12,783 nucleotides of DNA, from NCBI GenBank assembly GCA_964597035.1, contig CAZQWM010000058.1, positions 1-12,783 of the forward strand. Direction: 5' to 3'. This stretch comes from Fen-1362 sp964597035 (GTDB lineage Bacteria; Planctomycetota; Phycisphaerae; Sedimentisphaerales; Anaerobacaceae). A model generated the notes under the pieces. That model saw only the letters and a program-made list of their open reading frames with translations. It ran no database searches and was not told where the DNA came from. A program made the translations under genes and the position numbers. This document shows positions 6,621-12,783 of this stretch, piece after piece (the first letter of the stretch is position 1; every line of letters starts with the position of its first letter).

Positions 6621-6626
6621 ATTTAA
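6477..6626 (+). CDS. Mini-ORF, Trp/Cys/His-rich 49-codon reading frame (uncertain)
   Basis: A GTG start at 6477 lies 4 nt after AGGAGG (6467-6472). The frame runs 49 codons to TAA at 6624. The product begins VKKVTHRYWCLWGHWF, with three Trp in seven residues, and has four Cys overall, including a CNTC pair (20-23). In favour of a real small protein or leader peptide are its own promoter, the Shine-Dalgarno and the basic N-terminus. Against it, the last dozen codons run through the terminator hairpin, the composition is odd, and the ribosome site can be sequestered by CCTCCT at 6561-6566. I recognise no family. It may be a leader peptide, a small protein, or a chance frame within a regulatory RNA. 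Confidence 0.3.
   Translation: MKKVTHRYWCLWGHWFSTLCNTCHYINQPPKSNKFVQKNQSSCTLWFFI
6587..6620 (+). terminator. Intrinsic terminator
   Basis: AAAAAACCAAAGC (6587-6599) pairs perfectly with GCTTTGGTTTTTT (6608-6620) around an 8-nt loop and ends in a six-T run. The A-rich left arm makes it potentially bidirectional. It ends the short unit that starts near 6444. If transcription continues past it, the dockerin/LTD gene at 6801 would be next. Confidence 0.8.
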
Positions 6627-6629
6627 TCA

Positions 6630-6670
6630 CGGATGAAAACACGGGTAGGCGGATGATAAATACGAGTAGG
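6630..6670. repeat. Imperfect tandem repeat of about 20 bp
   Basis: CGGATGAAAACACGGGTAGG (6630-6649) is followed directly by CGGATGATAAATACGAGTAGG (6650-6670). The two copies differ by a few substitutions and one inserted base. They lie between the terminator and the next gene. No further copy was seen nearby. The role is unknown; a protein-binding site pair or a chance duplication are both possible. Confidence 0.55.
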
Positions 6671-6800
6671 TCGTAAGATACTCATTTTATTCATATCCAC
6701 ACGCCCTAATACAAGGATGTATGCGGTGGTCTTGTGCGTTGGATACGGCCGGCAAGACAGAGAGAATATATATATCTGTAAACTTATGGAGTATAAAGCA

Positions 6801-8003
6801 ATGAAAACCCCGCCAACAATCGCAGAAAAAAGGAAAGCGATCTGCTTGCTTTCCGTGTTCAGTTTATCGATATCGATTACGGTTACCATTTTAGCGGCCG
6901 ACTGTCCTGTAGGTGATTTGAACAGAGACTGCAATGTAAACTTACTTGATTTCGGCATGATGGCAGAGAACTGGCTCCAGGAGGAACCTAACCTGCCGCT
7001 CGGCACGGTCGTAATTAATGAAGTGATGGCCCACTCCCATGCCGACTCGAACGACTGGATAGAACTGTATAATACTACAGGTGTAACTCTCGACATCAGT
7101 GGCTGGTATCTGAGCGACAGTGATTCTCCCTTGACGAAATACCCGATTCCCAACGGGACTACCATCCCTCCATACGGATATATAGTATTCTATGAGAATC
7201 CACACTTTCGAGTGAATCACGGTAATAATACGCCATTTGCGTTGAGCGAAAACGGCGAAACAGTATATCTATCCTTTCCTGACATCACCTCCGACCCGAA
7301 ACACATATCTGACGACAGGAAATTTGGGGCTTCGGAAGAAGGGGTTTCTTTTGGTCGTTACACTACAAGCACCGGTGACGTCAAATTTGTGGCAATGGAC
7401 TCGAATACGCCGGGCCAATCCAACTCCTACCCAAAAGTCGGACCAATTGTTATCAGCGAAGTTATGTACGACCCCAATGCTGGTTCGAATGCCGAATACG
7501 TCGAACTGTATAATATTGAGTATTATTCGGTGAATCTGTATGTATACGACCCTTGCGTTCCTGGTGATGTTAACTGGGCATTCACAGAAGGGCCGGAGTT
7601 TGAGTTCCCATATCACGCTTCGATACCCGCCAATGGGTATTTAATTGTGGCAAGGGATCCGACGAAATTTGATGAAGCCTTTGGGGATATACTGGCACAG
7701 GATGTTAATGTTTTCGGTCCGTTCGAGGATGGCACAAAACTCAGCAACGACGGCGAAAATGTGGAAATTTCGATGCCCGGTGATTTGGAAGACCCTAACG
7801 ATCCGGATGGCCCGCACGCTTATATCCGTATCGACAACGTCAGATACAGTGATGGCAGTCAGCATAAAGATTTCCCAGGTCTGGACCCCTGGTCGAAAGG
7901 CCCCGATGAAGGTGAGGATGAATCGCTGCAGCGAAAGTATATGAATCTTTACGGCGATGACGTAAACAACTGGGAAGCAGATGACGCAACCCCAGGCGAC
8001 TAA
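6801..8003 (+). CDS. Secreted dockerin-like protein with two lamin-tail domains
   Basis: The product is 400 aa from ATG 6801, chosen because GGAG sits 9 nt upstream, whereas the in-frame ATGs at 6717 and 6786 lack a well-placed site. Residues 1-33 are a signal peptide (basic, then a hydrophobic stretch ending ILAA). Residues 34-60 hold one dockerin-type calcium loop, DLNRDCNVNLLD, with Asp39, Asn41, Asp43, Asn45, Asn47 and Asp50 at EF-hand positions 1, 3, 5, 7, 9 and 12. Two lamin-tail domains (LTD) follow, starting at VVINEVMAHS (about 70) and PIVISEVMYDP (about 214), each with the xxELYN and GY(I/L)V strands typical of secreted bacterial LTDs. No catalytic motif is seen. LTDs are beta-sandwich binding modules, so a structural or adhesive surface role is plausible. 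The next gene, 83 nt on, also carries LTDs and is probably co-transcribed. Confidence 0.9.
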   Translation: MKTPPTIAEKRKAICLLSVFSLSISITVTILAADCPVGDLNRDCNVNLLDFGMMAENWLQEEPNLPLGTVVINEVMAHSHADSNDWIELYNTTGVTLDISGWYLSDSDSPLTKYPIPNGTTIPPYGYIVFYENPHFRVNHGNNTPFALSENGETVYLSFPDITSDPKHISDDRKFGASEEGVSFGRYTTSTGDVKFVAMDSNTPGQSNSYPKVGPIVISEVMYDPNAGSNAEYVELYNIEYYSVNLYVYDPCVPGDVNWAFTEGPEFEFPYHASIPANGYLIVARDPTKFDEAFGDILAQDVNVFGPFEDGTKLSNDGENVEISMPGDLEDPNDPDGPHAYIRIDNVRYSDGSQHKDFPGLDPWSKGPDEGEDESLQRKYMNLYGDDVNNWEADDATPGD

Positions 8004-8086
8004 AGTCCCGAATGAAAATAAGCCCTTCGGTAATCGAACAGAAGAGAAATTTCTTATTCACATAAAACTAAACGGGTGTAGCTACG

Positions 8087-11000
8087 ATGGAAGAAAAACT
8101 AACAGTAGAAAAAATAAAAGTCGTGTCTGGTTTACTCTGTCTGCTCATTCTGGCGATGCCATTCGCATCGGCTACCGCAGACGTCGTTATTACCGAGATT
8201 ATGTATCATTCAATCTCGGATATCGACGAAGATGATTTCCTCGAACTCTACAATACCGATAGCGTTGCGATAAATCTTGAAAGCTGGCAAATCAATGGTA
8301 TTGGCTTAACCTTTGGCACCGGGGCGTCTATCGGACCTAATGCATACCTGGTTCTGGCAAAAGACGCAAACCAGTGCCAGGCAACCTACGGTTTTTCGGC
8401 AGATTATGTTTACGACGGCAACCTCAGAAACTCGGGTGAATTATTGCAAGTACTCGATGCCAACAGCATCGTCATCGACGAGGTGGACTATAGCGATTTG
8501 CCCCCATGGCCTGTGACCCCTGATGGCGAGGGACCCTCGCTGGAACGGATTGACCCGACGCTGAATGGCAACACACCGCGTAACTGGCGAGCATCAATTG
8601 CCGCCGAGGGGCATACTGCCGGCGCTATCAACAGTGTCAACGCAGTCGGTCTTCCTCCATGGATTAGCAATGTTCAGCATGGTACGGCTGAGCCGGAGAC
8701 ATCGATTACGGTGACCGCTTTTATCGAGGATGCGACAACAGTAGATTTGGAGTACATTATCGACTTCGGCACGCCTGTCATAATTTCTATGCTTGACGAT
8801 GGACTAAGCGGTGATGGCGACGCTGATGACGGTGTTTATGGCGCGATAATACCGGCCCAGTCCCTTAACACTTTGATTCGATATCGGATAGATGCTACAG
8901 GGACTACAGGGACAATGGGCTTTCCTCGCGATGATGATACGGTTAATTACACCGGAACTGTTACCGAGGATGACTCCTCAATTATAACAGGCCTTCCTGT
9001 CTTACACTGGTTTATAGACCCTACTGATTACAGCAATGCAATAGCTCATTATAATACGAACGAAACCGAACCGGCGCTTGTGTATTACGACGGAGTACTT
9101 TACGACGGAGTAAGGATACGTGTGCGAGGGGGTTCGAGCCGCACCTGGCCCAAGAAGAACTGGAAGTTTTATTTTTCCCAGGGACATGATTTCTACGCAC
9201 CCGGACTGATTGATTTACCCGTGGACCAGTTCAATACGCAGGCCTCCTACGCGGATAAAACTTATATGCGCGAATACCTGTCGTATCAGATGTTTGATGA
9301 TTTTGGCTCTCCTACAAGCAAGTTCTTTCACGTGCGTCTGTACCAAAATGGACAATTTTTCGGGCTATACGGTTTTTTTGAGCATCCTGATGATGACTAC
9401 TTTGAGCGGCATAACCTTGATGTAGAAGAGGGAGCTCTGTATGAGGGTATGTCCGGAGACCAGTCCGACTGTCGTTATTTTCCACTCACCGAACTTCCAG
9501 ACTATTACGAGAAACACAGACCGCACGATAATGACTTCAACGACCTAAATGATTTATTATATGGCATTAACTACCTTACGGGTCAGGACAAAAGAGACTT
9601 CATATTTGACAATCTTGACCTTCCCCGCATATTAAACTATTGGTCGGTAATCGTTGCCATACACGATAACGACGCTATCGCCAAGAACTACTATTTGTAC
9701 CGCGATACATCCGGTACCCAGCGCTGGTACATATTACCATGGGACAAGGACCTGACGTGGGGCCGTAACTATCAGGGGACGGTCCTGAACGATGATATAT
9801 GGGCCGACGTGGACAGTATTTCTGGGCGAACAAATGTCTCGCCCAGCCACCCGTTATATGGAAATCAGGAACACCAGAAATATGATTACCTGTGGAATCG
9901 TCTAATAGACGTACTGTTTGACGAATCCGATATCCGCGAGATGTATTTCCGCCGATTGCGCACCGTGATAGATGAGGGGCTTCAGGCCCCTGGCACGCCG
10001 TATGAACAGCGCAAACTCGAAAAAGCTATCGACGAGCTCACCAATTTGCTGGATACCGAGGCGGCAATGAGCTTTGACGTATGGGGGACATACGGTCAGG
10101 CCCAGACGATTGAACAGGCGGCGCAGATATTGAAGGATGAGTATCTGGACGTGCGGCGCACTCACTTATTCGTCACACATCGCGTTGCCGGTGAAATCCC
10201 GGAGGCACAAACTGAGCAGCTCCCGGTTATTATCAACGAAATTATGTATCACCCAGCGGACGTTAATGATGATGAATTCATTGAACTTTACAACCCTTCA
10301 TCAACCGAGTCTGTAGATATGTCCGGCTGGTATCTTAACGGAGTTAGCCTTTATTTCCCTCCAGGTACGGTTTTACTGCCCCAAAGTTACCTGGTCGTGG
10401 TTGAAAATGACGTGCAATTCCGCACAACCTACGGCAGCGGCATTTTTGTGGCGGCAGAATACGGGGGTAAGCTGGACAACGGTGGAGAGAATCTTGTCCT
10501 TATCAACCGGGAAGGTAACGTTATAGATGAAGTTCGTTACGATGACAATTTGCCCTGGTATCCTTCAACGGATGGCGGCGGGCCATCGCTGGAGCTTATC
10601 GATATTTCTCAAAACAACAACCACGCCATGAACTGGGCAGCTAGCGCCTCATCAGGCGGCACGCCGGGTGCTATAAATAGTATGGTCGGGACGACTCCGC
10701 CTGTGACCGACCTATGGATTAACGAAGTGTTACTGTTCAACTACACCACTAACTTCGACGAACAAGGTGAGTATGAATCGTGGGTAGAAATCTACAACGC
10801 CTCACCTAATTCGATTGACCTGGGGGGAATGTATCTTACCGACGACCATAATAATCCAGCCAAATGGGAGATACCAGCCAGTACGGTGCTCAATACCGGT
10901 GAATGGGTGATTTTCTGGGCCGATTCCGAGCCTAATGACGGCCCTATGCACACAAACTTCTCGTTAAACCCCGCTGGCGGGTCCGTGGGCCTCTATACAA

Positions 11001-12783
11001 GCAGCGGTGGTAATATTGACTACTTAAATTACGATCCCATCCCAGCAGATATCTCTTATGGAAGATATCCCGATGGAACTAAAACGCGCCGTGAGTTCAC
11101 TACACCAACTCCGGCAGCGGAAAACTACGTTGAACCCGTACCTGTAATTCTGAACGAATACAACGCTGTTTCCGGCTCGAAATACCTCAAAGATAACGGA
11201 ACAGACACCTTCTGGGGCAGGATTCAGGGCAACGGAGGTGACTGGTTTGAATTAGTAGTCACACAAGACCACTTCGATATGCGCAATTGGCGGCTAAGGA
11301 TCAGTGATGACACTGGTGGGTCAGGCCAAAGTATCATAACACTGTTCCTGACTGGCAACGAAATATGGTCAGACCTGCGGTCAGGCACCATCATCACTGT
11401 TTCAGAAGACCTGCCGGACGATGTCAGCAATTACGACCCACCAAACGGCAAGTGGTGGATAAATGTACAGGCCAATGACAGCGGCAGTGGCACGTATATC
11501 ACAGCTTCGGATTTCAAAGTTTCAAATGATAATTGGCAATTGACAATTCGCGATAATAGCGGAACCGATGTCTTTGGACCGGCTGGCGAGGGAATCAAAC
11601 CGGCATCTGGAATCGGCAGCGATGAAGTATTTGCCCTTGAAGACGATCCGAGTCCTTTCATTACTGAGCGGTCCAGTTACGAGGATAATACATTTAGCAC
11701 TTTTGGGTCAGCAAATATATACGCCGATGGAGAAGCAGAACAGGAGTTCAGTGAACTACGATACGTCCCTGACAGCGGCACACCTGCACCAGACCCGACG
11801 ACGTGGAAAATTGTACCTACAACGACCGGAAGCTCTTCAATTACCATGATAGCAACGACTGCTTACGACCCGCTTGGGGTCGAGTACTATTTTAACAACA
11901 TTACTGATCCTAGTCATGACAGTGGCTGGCAGAGCTATCCCTACTATAAGGATAAATACCTTCAGCCCGGCACGTTATATAGTTATAGTGTAAAAGCACG
12001 TGATAAGAGCCCTTCTCAGAATGAGACAGTTTGGTCGAATGTCGCATCAGCTACTACCGACGCAAAGGTCGAAATCCTTGACTTTTGGGTGAGCGGCCTC
12101 AGTCATACCGAAGCAACTGGTTTTGACCGAGCTTTGATTTTGATAGCTCATACCGAACACAGTACCACCATATCGCTGAACAGTGTTACATACGGTGGTC
12201 AGACAATGACCAAAATCGGTGAGATGTCAAATGGCGGTACGGGCTACCAGGCCTACGTTGCAGCATTTATACTTGACGATGCTGGCATTGTCGCTGCCAC
12301 AAGTAATACTTTTTCACCAACCTGGTCCACCACGCCCTCCAGAACGCCCGAATTTGTTAGCGTCTTCCTCGGGAACGTAAATCAATCGAACCTGACTGGA
12401 GACACCGGCAGTGGAACGACCACTACGTCCGCAACAGTGGCGACCAGCACTACTCTTAGCACAGATGACGGGGATATGTTGATTTATGGAGTTACAGCCG
12501 GTGATAACACTGGTGACTATACGCCTAATAACAGCTTCATCGAAGCTTATGAAATCGCGCCAGAATCTGCTGATGCCGCTGGCGGATACAAGTCAGCTAC
12601 TGGCTCCAATGAAACCCCAAGCGTTACACGCAGCACCACACCGAGCCGTCAAAGTATCTTTGGATTTGTAGTCCAAGTTGGTAAAACTCCAATCCCGAAA
12701 CGGACACTTACCACTTCGTCAGGCGATGGCGGTGATGTGACTACACCCGGCGAAGGCAGCTTCGATTACGACCATGATACGGT
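8087..12783 (+). CDS. Giant secreted CotH-kinase / lamin-tail multidomain protein, C-terminus cut by window edge
   Basis: The frame is open from ATG 8087 to the right edge, at least 1565 residues. Residues 1-31 form a signal peptide (hydrophobic GLLCLLILAMPFASATA). An LTD follows (VVITEIMYHS, about 33-150). A CotH-like kinase domain spans about 305-700: VRIRVRGGSSRTWPKKNWKF (342-361) supplies conserved Gly and Lys residues, HDNDAIAKNYYLY (526-538) is the family motif, and ILPWDKDLTWG carries the Asp553/Asp555 pair expected to bind metal. CotH proteins are secretory-pathway kinases in spores, fungi and other bacteria. A second LTD starts near 712 (VIINEIMYHP), a third near 875, and an LTD-like segment near 1019. 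A fibronectin-III-like stretch (about 1240-1325; YSYSVKARDKS) and a beta-rich domain (about 1326-1535; VTYGGQTMTKIG) follow. Only a weak Shine-Dalgarno (GGGTG) precedes the start. The substrate is unknown; the LTD neighbour just upstream is a candidate partner. Confidence 0.93.
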   Translation, partial: MEEKLTVEKIKVVSGLLCLLILAMPFASATADVVITEIMYHSISDIDEDDFLELYNTDSVAINLESWQINGIGLTFGTGASIGPNAYLVLAKDANQCQATYGFSADYVYDGNLRNSGELLQVLDANSIVIDEVDYSDLPPWPVTPDGEGPSLERIDPTLNGNTPRNWRASIAAEGHTAGAINSVNAVGLPPWISNVQHGTAEPETSITVTAFIEDATTVDLEYIIDFGTPVIISMLDDGLSGDGDADDGVYGAIIPAQSLNTLIRYRIDATGTTGTMGFPRDDDTVNYTGTVTEDDSSIITGLPVLHWFIDPTDYSNAIAHYNTNETEPALVYYDGVLYDGVRIRVRGGSSRTWPKKNWKFYFSQGHDFYAPGLIDLPVDQFNTQASYADKTYMREYLSYQMFDDFGSPTSKFFHVRLYQNGQFFGLYGFFEHPDDDYFERHNLDVEEGALYEGMSGDQSDCRYFPLTELPDYYEKHRPHDNDFNDLNDLLYGINYLTGQDKRDFIFDNLDLPRILNYWSVIVAIHDNDAIAKNYYLYRDTSGTQRWYILPWDKDLTWGRNYQGTVLNDDIWADVDSISGRTNVSPSHPLYGNQEHQKYDYLWNRLIDVLFDESDIREMYFRRLRTVIDEGLQAPGTPYEQRKLEKAIDELTNLLDTEAAMSFDVWGTYGQAQTIEQAAQILKDEYLDVRRTHLFVTHRVAGEIPEAQTEQLPVIINEIMYHPADVNDDEFIELYNPSSTESVDMSGWYLNGVSLYFPPGTVLLPQSYLVVVENDVQFRTTYGSGIFVAAEYGGKLDNGGENLVLINREGNVIDEVRYDDNLPWYPSTDGGGPSLELIDISQNNNHAMNWAASASSGGTPGAINSMVGTTPPVTDLWINEVLLFNYTTNFDEQGEYESWVEIYNASPNSIDLGGMYLTDDHNNPAKWEIPASTVLNTGEWVIFWADSEPNDGPMHTNFSLNPAGGSVGLYTSSGGNIDYLNYDPIPADISYGRYPDGTKTRREFTTPTPAAENYVEPVPVILNEYNAVSGSKYLKDNGTDTFWGRIQGNGGDWFELVVTQDHFDMRNWRLRISDDTGGSGQSIITLFLTGNEIWSDLRSGTIITVSEDLPDDVSNYDPPNGKWWINVQANDSGSGTYITASDFKVSNDNWQLTIRDNSGTDVFGPAGEGIKPASGIGSDEVFALEDDPSPFITERSSYEDNTFSTFGSANIYADGEAEQEFSELRYVPDSGTPAPDPTTWKIVPTTTGSSSITMIATTAYDPLGVEYYFNNITDPSHDSGWQSYPYYKDKYLQPGTLYSYSVKARDKSPSQNETVWSNVASATTDAKVEILDFWVSGLSHTEATGFDRALILIAHTEHSTTISLNSVTYGGQTMTKIGEMSNGGTGYQAYVAAFILDDAGIVAATSNTFSPTWSTTPSRTPEFVSVFLGNVNQSNLTGDTGSGTTTTSATVATSTTLSTDDGDMLIYGVTAGDNTGDYTPNNSFIEAYEIAPESADAAGGYKSATGSNETPSVTRSTTPSRQSIFGFVVQVGKTPIPKRTLTTSSGDGGDVTTPGEGSFDYDHDT

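Noticed and set aside
6717..6800. Upstream in-frame ATG starts at 6717 and 6786 for the dockerin/LTD protein
   Set aside because: Neither has a spaced Shine-Dalgarno, and the extension would precede a well-formed signal peptide; ATG 6801 has GGAG at 9 nt.
6623..7220. Minus-strand frames at 6623-7165 and 6942-7220
   Set aside because: They run through a terminator and the LTD gene in antisense and have no recognisable domain.
8004..8086. A terminator between the two LTD genes
   Set aside because: Only a weak AT-rich palindrome (near 8043-8055) is present without a GC stem or T-run, so co-transcription is more likely.

Overview
The window looks like chromosomal DNA from a planctomycete-type bacterium, most likely class Phycisphaerae. 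The grounds are a dockerin-type EF-hand segment behind a signal peptide (DLNRDCNVNLLD then an ENWL ending), secreted lamin-tail and CotH proteins, and a His/Tyr/Trp-rich envelope protein fused to TPRs. This assignment is inference from protein style; no rRNA or tRNA gene was seen.

Layout. (1) Positions 1-3299, minus strand: a three-gene, translationally coupled operon. It runs from an XRE-type helix-turn-helix protein (2145-3299) to a tRNA-dependent cyclodipeptide synthase (CDPS, 1436-2167) to a sodium:solute symporter (1-1439, cut by the left edge). A good sigma-70-like promoter lies upstream at 3368-3396. (2) 3300-3636: AT-rich divergent intergenic region. (3) 3637-6101, plus strand: an envelope gene pair, a secreted basic low-complexity/aromatic/TPR protein and a glycine-zipper lipoprotein, closed by a strong hairpin terminator. 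(4) 6173-6800: a long non-coding stretch. It holds a compact unit with a near-consensus promoter, a dyad at the predicted transcription start, a sequestrable Shine-Dalgarno, a 49-codon Trp/Cys-rich mini-ORF and an intrinsic terminator, followed by a short tandem repeat. (5) 6801-12783, plus strand: two adjacent secreted proteins. One is a 400-aa dockerin plus two-LTD protein; the other is a very large LTD-CotH kinase-LTD-LTD protein cut by the right edge.

How the genes may work together. In the minus-strand operon the CDPS should use two aminoacyl-tRNAs to make a cyclic dipeptide, the symporter could move that product or a related solute, and the HTH protein could control the operon or sense the product. 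The two last genes share LTD modules and probably act together outside the cytoplasmic membrane, with the CotH domain as a candidate secretory-pathway kinase. The most interesting items are the regulator-CDPS-symporter cassette, the structured small transcript unit around 6410-6620, and the LTD/CotH pair.
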